DNA of 64,000 nt from Gautieria morchelliformis (Eukaryota > Basidiomycota > Agaricomycetes > Gomphales > Gomphaceae), in contig WHVA01000008.1 in the NCBI GenBank assembly GCA_015179125.1, positions 434,001-498,000 of the forward strand. Reading direction: 5' to 3'. Positions 20,928 to 31,273 of this stretch are shown in pieces. Below the pieces are notes generated by a model. It worked only from the letters and a program-made list of their open reading frames with translations, was not told the DNA's origin and ran no database searches. Both the position numbers and the translations under genes were made by a program. The stretch's first letter is position 1. Each line of letters opens with the position of its first letter.

Positions 20928-22705
20928 TTAGGCAGTGTCGGCTCCTAAGGCCTTAATTAAGGGCACCCTTTTGGTACGGCCGCTGCTGACGCCATCGTTG
21001 GAGAATGTGATAGATGATTGATTGTCAGTGAACACGGGAATGGGAGTAAAGTCGTGTTTGAAATCTCGTCTGAGCCTGATCAGCCATATGCCCTCCGCCG
21101 TCGCGAATGATCCCGCCACTACCTCTGATTCCATGGTCGATCTACTGACCATATTTTGTTTCTTCGAAGCCCAGGAGATGGGTGTGCCATTGAAGGTAAA
21201 CACCCAGCCCGTCGTGGACTTCCGGTTGTCTCGATCTCCTGCGAAGTCCGCATCTGTATAACCCACCAGATTGTGAGCGAAACCTATTGCCCCGTCACCT
21301 TGACGTATGTGATCCCATACTCCCTCGCATTCAGCAGATACCTCACGATTCTCTTTGCGGCCTCCCAGTGAGTCACATTGGGTTTGGATGAGTACTGTGC
21401 GCACTTATTAACAGCGTAGGATATGTCGGGTCGGGTGGCCACTGCACAATAACTGAGGCTGCCAATGATGGATGCATACGCGAAGTCGATGATTTCTGAG
21501 GGTGTTGTAGAGGTGCGTAACTCGATGTTAGGATCCATTGGTGAATTCATGGCGTGACCGGAAGTTATCTCGAATCGTTTGGCGATGGTATTGATGAATG
21601 TGTTCTGTGATATGTGTATGGTGCCGAGGCTTCGATTTCGAGTGATCTGAATGCCGAGTAAGCGCATTGGATCCTCCAGGTCCTGTAAGTCGAAGCTCCC
21701 CCTGATGTCCGTCACCATCTGCTCCATTGCTGACTTTGAGGTTGACGTGAGCAGTCCGTCGTCCACATACCACCCCGCTATCTCCATGCTGTCTCCTTCC
21801 CTGAACCTGAAGAAAATGATTTTGTCCGCCTCTCCCGCCCTGAACCCGATCCTCTCCATCTCCCTCTTCAACGTTCCGTGCCATACCCTCCCCGACTGTT
21901 TCAACCCATATATACCCTTGTTCAACCTGCATACCATCTTCTCTTTCCCTGGCTCTATGAACCCCTCCGGCTGTCGCATGTAGACGTCGTCTTCCAATTT
22001 CCCGTTGAGGTATGCTCCCTTCACGTTGACTTGTCGTAGTTCTAGATCGTATTTGCAGGCGAGTGCGAGGATGAGTCGGATTGACATTAGCCTGATTGTC
22101 GGTGAGTAGGTTTCCTGGTAGTCGACTCCTGAGACCTGTGAGTACCCTTGTGCGATGAAATGAGCTTTGAATCTGTCGACTTCTCCTGTGTTATCCCTCT
22201 TCACTCTAAACATCCACCTGCTTCCCACCATGTTCACCTCCTCTGGCTTCTCCACTAGATCCCACGTGCGGTATCCCATCAACATCTGGTATTCCTCCTC
22301 GCATGCCTTTCTCCATTTCTCTGCATTCCCTGACCTCATCGCTTCCTTATAGCCTCCCGGCGCGTCCTCTGCTAGTACGACAAATGCCCTCTCGCTTTCC
22401 TCCAGTTCCATCCTCCCATGTGCCATGGCAGCTATTTCCGTGAGTAATGCCACATTTCTCTTCCCTCTCCAATACTCTGTATTCGACGGATCCATCCATG
22501 GTCCCCTTGAAAATTCCTTCCGTGCCATTTCTGTGTTTTCTTCCGTACCGTCTTTCTCTTTCCTTTCGCCCTCAATTTCCTCCTTGCTTCTAGGTTCGGC
22601 TTCTGCGTCGATACTCTCTGACTGTGTCTCCACTCCTCTTAAACCTATCATCTCCTTGATAATTTCCTCCCTCTCCTGCAACTCCTCTTCGTCGTCCTCG
22701 AGCAC
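20928..22705 (-). pseudogene. Copia reverse transcriptase and RNase H
   Basis: The RT region starts in an acidic linker (EEELQEREEIIKEMIG) and passes through EYQMLMGYRTWDLVEKPEEV, GSRWMFRVKRD and QVNVKGAYLNGKLEDDVYM. PEGFIEPGKEKMVCRLNKGI then YGLKQSGRVWH follow, and the catalytic-box region GWYVDDGLL. The thumb and connection region reads LLGIQITRNRSLGTIHISQN. RNase H motifs include VGYTDADFAGDRDNRKSTTG and TMESEVVAGSFATAEGIWLI. The element ends shortly after. Related basidiomycete copia elements share this layout. Confidence 0.85.
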
Positions 22706-22794
22706 TACGAGCAGTGGGATTGTGTCGTCGTCGTCTGCCGTCTTGTCATGATCTGGTTCTGGCCGTTTGACACATCTCTGGGTTTCGCCGTTGA

Positions 22795-23898
22795 TTAATC
22801 AGAGAGAAGGGGTATCGCCGTCATCAATGAGTTGTATCGTGGTGCGTTCGATGTGTTTAACTCGTCGAATATCACGTCTCTAGCCTTGATCAGCGTCCTG
22901 GTGTGTGGTACCCACACCTTGTATGCCTTCGAGTCCTCGAAATACCCCGCAAAAATTCCCTCCACTGACTTAAAATCCCCTTTCTTGCTCGTCGCCTTCG
23001 GTAGCAGTGTCCAGCATCTTGACCCATATATGCGTAACCAGTCAAGTCTGGGTTTGCTTCCCCATAACGCCTCGTATGGTGACATGCCAAGTCTGTGGTG
23101 CAGTAATCGATTTTTGACAAAATTCACCATATCCACAGCTGATACCCAGAATTTATTTGATAGGTTCGCGTCGTGTTGTAGGGTAAGTGCACCCTCCTGT
23201 AGGGTTCGATTGTATTGCTCGGCTACTCCGTTATGCTCTGGAGTGTGAGGGCTCGTTGTCTCGTGGATAATTCCGAGCTCACTGCACAGGTGTTTGAACT
23301 CTCTTCCCATATATTCCCCTCCGTTGTCTGACCTTATATTCCTCACATCCGCTCCCCTCTGCTTCTTTAGCCGTGGGATATAGTTCTTGAATGACTTGGT
23401 AATGGTCTGACATTCCTTATTCTTCAGGAAATTGATGCGGGCGTATCGTGTGGTGTGGTCAATCCAGGTCACGCAGTACCTGTAACCCCCGATGGACGTT
23501 TCGAAAGGACGGCATAGGTCTGACGAGATGACATCCCCCATACTCTTCGGCAGTTCCTCGACTTGCTTGAACGGCGCTCTCCTGTGCTTCCCGTGTGGGC
23601 AGCTCGCGCATTGTCCGGTCTTCCGCTGAGGGTCGAGATCTGGTAGCCCCGTGCCAGTGTGTTTCTTTATCATCTTCTCGATAGTGGAAACGGCTGTGTG
23701 GGCTAATCTGTGATGCCATAGAGTCAGTTCGTCGGGCTCTTTGGTGCATGCCGCTATCTCGGACTCATCCTTTGGGGACGGTTGAGCCATGTAAGCGAAT
23801 AGGTTGTCAACCTTTGTTCCCCTGGCTATGATCTCCTCCCCCATCAGTAGCGACATGTCAGTTTTACTGAATATTATGTCAACGTTGGCCACCGTCAT
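22795..23898 (-). pseudogene. Copia integrase
   Basis: An HHCC zinc-binding N-terminus is visible (LTLWHHRLAHTAVSTIEKMI and CASCPHGKHRRAPF). The catalytic core follows, with DVISSDLCRPFETSIGGYRY, SDNGGEYMGREFKHLCSELG and the TTSPHTPEHNGVAEQYNRTL box that holds the acidic triad. The C-terminal GYFEDSKAYKVWVPHTRTLI segment is typical of copia integrases. Confidence 0.85.
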
Positions 23899-24967
23899 TC
23901 ATCCGACCGATAGTAGGTTCGCCTTGAGGGTCGGTATGTATATGACGTCCTGTAACGTCAGGGCTAGTGGCATTACCTGTGAGTTCCCGTCGCTCTGTAT
24001 GGTAATTCTGATGGTTCCCCTCTGATCAGCGTTGAATGATTCCCCGCTGGAGGTTCCGATGGATATCGTTGGTGTGGGGTGGCTTGTCGAAGAGACTTGC
24101 ATTTCCACACAGGTGACTCGACGCTCCAGAGTCGATCAGCCACATGTGGATGTCGTTCTGGATTGCCGAGAGTGCTGATGGGTCAGTTGATATCATCATA
24201 CTTTTGTCTGTGCCTTTGACATGTGACATCATGATGATATCCCTTTTAGGTATGTTGGAAAGTCGGGCTGAGTCAGTGGCACCCGGTTGTTGCCGTTGTG
24301 GGGTTGGGGCCGGCCTGTTGAGGCCGTTCCCTCTGCTCTGATCCTGTCCTCCTCCTTGTACGTTCCTCCCCCTTTTCCACGGTTCCTGTCCCATGAGCCC
24401 CCCTCCAGGTGCGTAACACCTTGCTGCTGAATGATTCGGCTTACCACAATTGTTGCAGTGGAAGCCTATCCCCTGGTTTTGGTATGACGTCTGTCGATTC
24501 TGTTGTGCATATGTATTGTTGTAAGCGTTGTTGTTGGGTGGTCTCTGAAAGGGGTTGTGTGGTCGTCTAGGTTGTCAGGATTGGGCGACGAATGCGGTGG
24601 CGGCTTGTGTTGACACCTCAACGGCCCCTAGATCTGCTTCATGCGCTTCCAAACACTCCTCGATGTCGTCCAGATCTTTACTGATCATTCGTATCGTTTG
24701 GGCGATAGGTCTCCACGATTCCGGGAGGTTTCTGAGGGTTGTAGCTGTGTGAGTGGAATCAGCTATATGTTCACCCATCTTTGCAAGCTGATTCCTGAAT
24801 TCCTTCATGACGGTGATGTATGTCGAGACTGTTTGCCTGTCGGTCATATGGTAGTTCTCGTATTGGGTTCTGATTATGCTGATCTTGCTCGGATTAGTAG
24901 ACTCGAACTTTCTTACGAGTATCTTCCAAGCTTCTTTGCATCTGTTGGTGGTGTCAATTGTTAGCAA
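23899..24967 (-). pseudogene. Copia gag C-terminus, zinc knuckle and protease
   Basis: Gag (24,967-24,575) has the helical UBN2-like pattern (CKEAWKILVRKFESTNPSKI and LRNLPESWRPIAQTIRMISK). A CCHC knuckle follows near 24,470-24,410 (NCGKPNHSAARC). The aspartic-protease core is near 24,160-24,110 (MWLIDSGASSHLCGN), followed by LTLQDVIYIPTLKANLLSVG. These are in the expected order just before integrase. Confidence 0.75.
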
Positions 24968-25445
24968 CTAGGGGCTATGGCAGGGAAGGTTCGGTAGAGT
25001 TCTTAGAAAGCTAGAATCAAATACACTCTCTCAGTGAATTTATTGTCACTAATGTATTAATACAGTACCTAGAATCAAATACACTACATGATTTTCAGTC
25101 AACATGCTATGTAAATATGAAAGATACTACTCGCCTCTCTCAGTGAATTTATTGTCACTGAGAGAGGAGTACAATCCTGTCTCAGAAGGCATATACGTGC
25201 ACCCGGCCCTTTAGCGCTCAAGAGCTCGCGTGTCGAAGTCATTTCAAACTCCGCTGGGTGCAGCCGCCTGTGAAAATAGAAATAACAGAATGAAATGGAG
25301 AGATAGGGAGTGACTGGAAAATTTCGAAAATAATCAGAGAAATGAATGCATGGTACAAGAACAATGTGAGAAATAATTGGAACACCATACAGTAAATCGA
25401 ACATATTATGCTTGATTTTGGTGCAGGAGCATAAATGCACCCAAC
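24968..25445 (-). repeat. Insertion in copia gag: SINE-like retroposon and a tiny tail copy
   Basis: About 480 bp separates the two gag segments. On the minus strand, 25,262-25,135 starts GCGGCTGCACCCAGCGGAG and has tRNA-like short motifs. It ends in a tail, TGACAATAAATTCACTGAG. A second, 41-bp copy of only the tail (25,028-25,068) is flanked by a perfect 17-bp direct repeat, CTAGAATCAAATACACT (25,011-25,027 and 25,069-25,085), the mark of target-primed retroposition. The exact outer limits and the SINE class are uncertain. Confidence 0.45.
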
Positions 25446-25469
25446 ATTGATTGCCATCTGGAGTTCGGG

Positions 25470-25781
25470 CAATATGCAGAGTAAGATTTGATTGTAAGCC
25501 ACGTTGTTCCTGTTGTCCCAATCGTCCTGAAGTTGTGATAGTATCGTTCCACTGGCCATGTTGGTCCCAGTGGTAACGGCTATCTGTTGGTTAGCTGCTG
25601 TGGGGTAAGGGTCTGCACTGGTGATAATTTTGTATAGCCCCCTATCCCTCGCAGTCGCTAATAGCTCCCTCTTCCAGGACATCCAATTGTCCTTACCCAA
25701 TTTGGGTTTGATATCCCTGAACTTGTGGATATCATGTTTCGGCGTGATGTGCGCTGGTGCCGCTGCCGTTGGTTGTGCCAT
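25470..25781 (-). pseudogene. Copia gag N-terminus
   Basis: The frame starts MAQPTAAAPAHITPKHDIHK and continues with KLGKDNWMSWKRELLATARD, the W-x-x-W pattern near the start of copia Gag proteins. It ends near LLCILPELQMAI where the retroposon insertion begins. The ATG at 25,781 is preceded by the untranslated leader that abuts the 5' LTR. Confidence 0.75.
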
Positions 25782-25848
25782 GGTGAGTAGGATGAGACTC
25801 TTAACCTGAGAAGAATAAGAGATACTGATGATAGAATGGATAGGGAGT

Positions 25849-26500
25849 TGGATTCAGACTTCTACTTGAAGTCGAATTGAGTGGAGTTATAGAAACGAAG
25901 ATATAGAGGAAACACAATGTGTGTATCCTCTCCAGCAATAACTACGCAATACTGTGTGTCGCAAAATACCAAGTTGGTTCAAAGTGAGTTCTGATTGACT
26001 GGGGAATTTGGATGTACAAGCTGAACTATTTATCTAGCTACGGGGTGTGCTGCAGTGTGAAGAGCGGAGGGGGGATATGTGGTTCGACTCTGATGTCTGG
26101 ACTCGGGGGTACGGTGGTCTGGAGGCAGCGGTAGCTAAGAGATTAGTCTATCGAATGCGGGGGGGATGTAGGTAGTCATGCGTATCAGAAACATGGATTG
26201 TGGTTAGAAGGAAAGAATGGAATATGGAAGATATGCAGACATGCGGCTCAACATCTAGCTCCTCTGTGGATCAATGTGCCTCAGGCTCGGGCTTCATCTC
26301 GGGTTGGGTGGATCCACGGGTACTGGGTCAGGGTCGAGTCAGTAGGGCTATGGAGGTGTTGTGGTGTGTCGTGCGGATGTGTGTGGGCTCATGCAGATGT
26401 GGGTGATGTGAGTGGAGATGTGTGTGAGACGTGGGGCAGTGTATATGTGGCATTTGGATGTGTTGATGGTGGTGATGAGCTTACTGATACTTTCATGACA
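25849..26500 (-). repeat. 5' LTR of the copia element (~652 bp)
   Basis: On the minus strand it begins TGTCATGAAAGTATCAG and ends CGACTTCAAGTAGAAGTCTG then AATCCA, next to the gag leader. It is homologous to LTRs at 26,995-27,628 and 58,691-59,385: all three start TGTCA, share a CAGTCAATCA-like middle block, and end in a short hairpin-like CTT...AAG motif before GAATCA. The 5' limit is set by the comparison. Confidence 0.6.
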
Positions 26501-26994
26501 AGTTCTAGGCATATTCCATGCCCAAGTGCAAGTCTTGATTGCTGGACAACTTTCTGTACCACAATGCATGGATTTTCTGTGGGTGCGGTGGCTTGGGTTG
26601 GGCCCTGGCTATCATAGTGGTTGGACTCCAAAATGTCTGGATCGAGTGGACTTTCTGCCTCATGATGATGCAGAGGAATTTGGTTTTTTTGATTCCGGAT
26701 TGTGTGTTACGTGCTTGCCACTTGATACCTGCTTTTGTGCAGGGTCATACAACTGAGCTATGTCCTCCATCTGTTGCACGAGGTGATGATGGGGATTGGA
26801 CTGGATTCTATATTAATAGGTAACTCAGCTGTCTGCACAAATGCAACTCGCTCACACATCCTGCTGATTGCACAACCTAGGTGTGTGGGACCATGACATG
26901 CTCATGCACTACCTCAGTGGGTGTGTAGGCCATTTCAGACATGCAATAACTGAGAAGAAGTCTAACTATTGTGTGGTGTGCTGAGATGAGTATA
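26501..26994. other. No gene seen between two copia LTRs
   Basis: About 490 bp of unassigned sequence between two related, same-orientation LTRs. It may be remnant internal sequence or host DNA. Confidence 0.45.
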
Positions 26995-27628
26995 TGATTC
27001 AAGCTTTCAAGTAAAGCCGAATTGAGTATATGTCTGGGGTATGCAAGCTTATAAGTTTTCTGAAGAGAGTGTATGAAGCTTGTGGAGAAATATGCAAGTA
27101 TATGCGTCGAGATAAACGGATTCTTGTGAGAAGGTGAGTTTGATTGACTAGCGTTCTAATGTACATGCTGTAGCTATTTAACCCTTGTGTAGGATGTGCT
27201 AGGACAAAAGGGGGGTTACCGGTGCCGGTAGATGCGTGTGAGAGGTATGTGCTATGGGGGTTGGAGTGCCGGTTGCTGCGGTGTGTACGTACTGTATCTA
27301 TCGAATGAGAGGGGAGGTATAGGACTGGGATATCAGAAGTGTGTGATGTGTAGAAGGAAAGGAAAGGAAAAGGGATAGTCCATGCACGGTGGCTCAGCCA
27401 CCATGCCACTCCACGGATCAATCGCTCTTGGGCTCAGGGATGGGTCTGCGGGTTTTGCATCCGACGTCGGTCTGTAGCGGCATGGGGTGTGCTATGAGGG
27501 CATGTGTGGGCTTGGGTAGACATGTGTGGGCTTGTGAATTATCAAGTGAGGATCGTAAGAATGTGCGCGTGGCGTAGACGAAGGAAAGGGGGGATCGTGT
27601 GTCGTGTGATACGATAGTATTTGTGACA
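26995..27628 (-). repeat. Copia LTR, solo or remnant (~634 bp)
   Basis: On the minus strand it runs from TGTCACAAATACTATCG to GCTTTACTTGAAAGCTTGAA and TCA, and is of the same family and orientation as the LTR at 25,849-26,500. No copia coding sequence flanks it. Clear target duplications were not found, so it is either a solo LTR or one end of a deleted element. Confidence 0.55.
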
Positions 27629-27960
27629 ATAACTGATACCCATGCACCTCATTCAAATCTCAAGGATGAGGTGGATGATTCTGAAAGTACATCAGTAGCC
27701 TCCCCCTCCTCCCAGGACCTGATCCAGTGATATGTCTGACATATCTGACAACCACACCAGAGAGGGATCAGCTTTTGATGTCAAACCTGAGCCAGAGTCA
27801 ACTTTGGAAGGCAGGGTTAGAAGAGGTTGTGGGTCCTAGTGGACATCAAAGGACACGCATGGGCACATCATCTTGAGACTCCGCACTTTGTATCTATCAT
27901 CACCACTATCTACACCAGTCTTCATATCGATCTATTCTCAGTACACTAGAGATCACGGCC
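27629..27960. other. No gene seen
   Basis: About 330 bp between the copia LTR and the first gag-like sequence of the old gypsy element. It may include untranslated leader of that element, but no primer-binding site or LTR end could be fixed. Confidence 0.4.
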
Positions 27961-28119
27961 AGGAGCTTCCATCCAAGTGGTGACACCGATGCAACCCGAT
28001 CCATTAATACCTAGCAAGACAAGAGGCGGGCCCCAGGTGAGACCCTAGCAGTAATAGGGGAGCTGAGGAACAGACACCCAAGATGGTACAAGTTGCGATA
28101 GAGAGCAGGAGATGACAGA

Positions 28120-29290
28120 GGGGGAATAGTCCCGCAGAGCCAAAACGAAGCCATGAACGAGTCGGAAGAAGACACATCGTTTGGGAGCATGATGACCACC
28201 ACACCTTCAACACCAAGCACACTGATGACAAATATTAGCAACGAAGCCAAGATGACCCCCATCACAGACAGCCTAGTGTACATGCTACACAGAGGGGACA
28301 TGACCAAACAGCCAACATGAAGCAGCAGACCAGCTGCAAAGCAGGACATGACAAAGGCACCAGATGTACTGCTGTTCTATGGAGACTACACTGCAGGCAT
28401 ATAAATGTTTCCTTGTCTGAAAAACTGTTCAAAAAACCATAAAGATTTTCCAAATATTTTTAGTGTTTTTTATGTAAAAAAAATATAATAAAATTTTGCG
28501 TTTTTACCAGAATCTGTTGAGCAAGAAAATTGTAAAAAAATTCAAAGTTTTTTTCAGGGTTTTTCATGGGTTTCTTTGTGTTTTCACAAAGAAACTTATA
28601 AAAACACATAAAAAACCCTGCAAAAAACTTTAAACTTTTTTACAATTTTCTTGCTCAACAAATTCTAACAAAAACACAAAATTTTGTTCAAGTTTTTTTA
28701 CATTCAAAATACTAAAGAAATTTGGAATATCTTTACAGTTTTTTAAACAGTTTTTCAGACCAGAAATTTTTTATATGCCTCCAGTGTATAGGGATGGCAA
28801 GTCACCAGGCACATGGTTATGGATGTTTGAGAGGAATGTGGTATCCCAGGACTGGGACGAAGCCAGCAAGATAGAGTACTTTGGACTGAGCCTAGCTGAA
28901 GACCAGAAGGCAGGGGAGTGGTGGGAAGGTGTAGAGGGCAAAATCAACACAATGAAGTGGTGAGTGGTAAAAGCAGCATTTCTAGAGAGATTTCCCAGAC
29001 CCAAGAAGTTACCAAATGAGAAGGACACCATCAAATACAAGTTAGCGGCACTAAAGCTAGAAGATGGAGAGATAGGGAGAACAGTACAGTCACACATCAC
29101 ATTCGCAAGCAAAGCTCTGACCCTGGTGAATGAAATCCAAGGACCCATAAGGACTGGTGATCGACAGCATACAGAGGAACTTACCACAGGCCATAGGCAG
29201 GCTCATAGCCAATGAGGTGTACAACATCTGGCAAGAGTTCCATGATGGTTTAGTTGGAATCTGCATGCCGGCCCTTGAGATCGCAAAGAG
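28120..29290 (+). pseudogene. Gypsy Gag (capsid region)
   Basis: The capsid-type stretch GKSPGTWLWMFERNVVSQDW, EYFGLSLAEDQKAGEWWEGV and FLERFPRPKKLPNEKDTIKY is the gag pattern usual in basidiomycete Ty3/gypsy elements (W-x-x-x-F, EWW). It is split by a palindromic element at 28,389-28,786. An upstream segment, NEAKMTPITDSLVYMLHRGD, resembles the usual region before the capsid. Confidence 0.7.
28389..28786. mobile_element. Palindromic MITE-like element, copy 1 (398 bp)
   Basis: The whole element is one long inverted repeat. The left half from CACTGCAGGCATATAAA pairs with the right half ending TTTATATGCCTCCAGTG; the centre is GTTTCTTTGTG...CACAAAGAAAC near 28,570-28,600. It is very AT-rich and non-coding. 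TA flanks both ends. It lies inside the gypsy gag region. A second copy is at 29,801-30,201 and a degraded relative at ~61,905-62,262. Confidence 0.8.
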
Positions 29291-29800
29291 GGATGCGGAC
29301 ACAATGTTTTTTTTTTTGAACAGATGCAGAGCATGCACTAGAGCATGCACCAGAGCATGACACAGACAACCACTGGAAGCTTCACACCAACCTACAACTG
29401 CATGTGGAAGACATCTATGCCAAGACCTCCCAACCAAACACCCACACCCCAGCCAGTCCCCAAGTGGACACCCATGACAATGAAAGCAGCGGCCAACACC
29501 TTGAACACACCGATGATGCCACAGAGGCCACCCCAGCAGAACACAGGGCAAGGATCGACCAACCTGTTCTGGATACTGAGGGCACCACAGCAAAGCCCAG
29601 GAACACTGTCCCCAGCATATAGACAACCATGAAAGTATGATATATGGAGACCATACCCACAGGATGCAGCAGGAACAGCAGCATACCAGTGGGACATAAC
29701 AGAATGGTGATGGAAGTACCCAAATATGCCAGCGACAGCAGAGAGGCCATTCCCACTATGACCGGGAGGAGTGTACCTAGACAATCGAGAATGCTTCTCA

Positions 29801-30201
29801 CACTGCAGGCATATAAAAGTTTTCTTGCCTGAAAAACTGTTCAAAACACTGTAAAGATATTCCAAATATTTTTAGTGTTTTTTATGTAAAAAAAAACTAT
29901 AATAAAATTTAGTGTTTATATTAGAATTTGTTGAGCAAGAAAATTGTAAAAAAATTCAAAGTTTTTTTCAGGGTTTTTTATGGGTTTCTTTGTGTTTTCA
30001 CAAAGAAACTTATAAAAAGACATAAAAAACCCTGCAAAAAACTTTAAACTTTTTTACAATTTTCTTGCTCAACAAATTCTAACAAAAACAGAAAATTATG
30101 TTAAAGTTTTTTTTACATTAAAAATACTAAAAAAAATTGGAATATCTTTACAGTTTTTTTAATAGTTTTTCAGACCAGAAAATTTTTATATGCCTCTAGT
30201 G
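29801..30201. mobile_element. Palindromic MITE-like element, copy 2 (401 bp)
   Basis: Close to copy 1 along its full length, with the same ends (CACTGCAGGCATATAAAA... to ...TTTTATATGCCTCTAGTG) and the same central hairpin. It is flanked by TCA on both sides (29,798-29,800 and 30,202-30,204), a 3-bp target duplication as in PIF/Harbinger-type elements. It is also inside the gag region of the same old gypsy element. Confidence 0.8.
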
Positions 30202-30204
30202 TCA

Positions 30205-30785
30205 TGCGGCATAAAGGGAGGCCTCTCCAGGGACTGCTCAGAGCCACTGGAAAATAGGCCCCCGGAGGAAGAATGGGAGTGAAGGGCAGACTACACCACA
30301 TTCATGACCCAGCAACGCCTCAAGAAGAGACAGAACCAGGGAAATGGACAGGAGTCGCATGCTTGACAGACACTGTGGGAAGTAAACTGATTGAAAACTT
30401 GTGGTTCAGCCCACTGAAATTCCAGTGGCCAAAGCACTGCATCCAGTGGGTCAAACATCAAGTTTCCATGATATACTCACAGGACATGTTTCGGTAGTAT
30501 AGCGCCCGTACCTGTGGGTTCGTTTCAGTGCCCATATCATCAAATTTCAGTGAGTTATTACAGTATTTCCATGTTTAAATCATTAAATTCAGGTAGTAAT
30601 ATCATACAAATTCAGTATATATATCACAGAGACATACTGAGTTGTGACCAAGGTTTCATGGGGTACTCACGGAATGTCAAGCTAAAAGGCCATTTTTCTG
30701 TGACTTGGGCACCCAAAGTCAGCAGAAGATCCAATTAAATATGGTGAACATAGCAGTCTATTTCAGGATCATATTATAGTATTAC
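30205..30785. other. Gypsy remnant and unassigned sequence
   Basis: The first ~280 bp continue the gypsy element (GRMGVKGRLHHIHDPATPQE). The rest, to the solo LTR, is AT-rich with no identifiable coding sequence. Confidence 0.4.
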
Positions 30786-31268
30786 TGTCAGGGGACACCC
30801 TGTTTTCCAGTTCCAACAGCACCCTAAGTTCCGACTCCATTTCCGACTCCACTTCCGGTTCCATCTCCGACTCCGCTTTGGGAAATGGTTCCGCTTCTGA
30901 TAGAACTTCCACCCGTTCCATTTGCTTCACCAATTCTGTTCCATTCTCCGACTTCCGCTCTCAGAACAGTGTCAGAAGTCAAGGGACTCGTGTAGTACAC
31001 AACATCAAGGGTCGGTCAAGGGTCAGGGAGGTCAGGGGGATGCAGGGTTGATGGCAAGTGCCGCATGTTGTCCCTGACTGTGGACTAGCATAGTATAATA
31101 CAGGCTCGCTGACATTGGGGGTCCTTAGACTTTTCTCTTCAGATTTCCCCTTGTCAGGTGAGAATCCCCTCTCTTGTATATTCTGTTCATTTATATATAT
31201 ACTTCGTATTTCCCCTTGTCAGTTGTGTGGTAGTGTGACCTCCACAGCCAGCTAGGGTTACCCTTACA
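30786..31268 (+). repeat. Solo Ty3/gypsy-type LTR with perfect 5-bp target duplication
   Basis: The repeat runs from TGTCAGGGGACACCC to GGTTACCCTTACA (483 bp) and is flanked by ATTAC at 30,781-30,785 and again at 31,269-31,273. No internal sequence adjoins it, so it is a solo LTR left by recombination. The first half has many TTCCGAC-type motifs. A longer member of the same family lies at 52,406-53,237. Confidence 0.8.
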
Positions 31269-31273
31269 ATTAC

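Larger units (their letters stand above)
20928..26500 (-). mobile_element. Ty1/copia retrotransposon, minus strand, lacking its 3' end
   Basis: Reading right to left, the order is 5' LTR (26,500-25,849), gag (25,781-24,575), zinc knuckle and protease (24,470-23,899), integrase (23,898-22,795), reverse transcriptase (22,705-21,284) and RNase H (to ~20,928). This order, with integrase before RT, defines copia. The element stops inside the RNase H region; no 3' LTR was found where sequence joins the decayed membrane-protein gene. gag is interrupted by a ~480-bp insertion (24,968-25,445). It is broken, with a handful of breaks, but the long open stretches suggest moderate age. Confidence 0.85.

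Noticed and set aside
23459-23749. Minus-strand alternative frame in copia integrase
   Set aside because: It is the integrase sequence read in another frame; the HHCC and catalytic-core motifs are in the main frame.
25135-25262. A tRNA gene on the minus strand inside copia gag
   Set aside because: Only loose box-like motifs are present and no cloverleaf can be drawn; a SINE-like retroposon with a tail fits better.
28389-30201. CRISPR-like pair of repeats
   Set aside because: Only two units of about 400 bp, each a palindrome with flanking duplications: mobile elements, not an array. The organism is a fungus.
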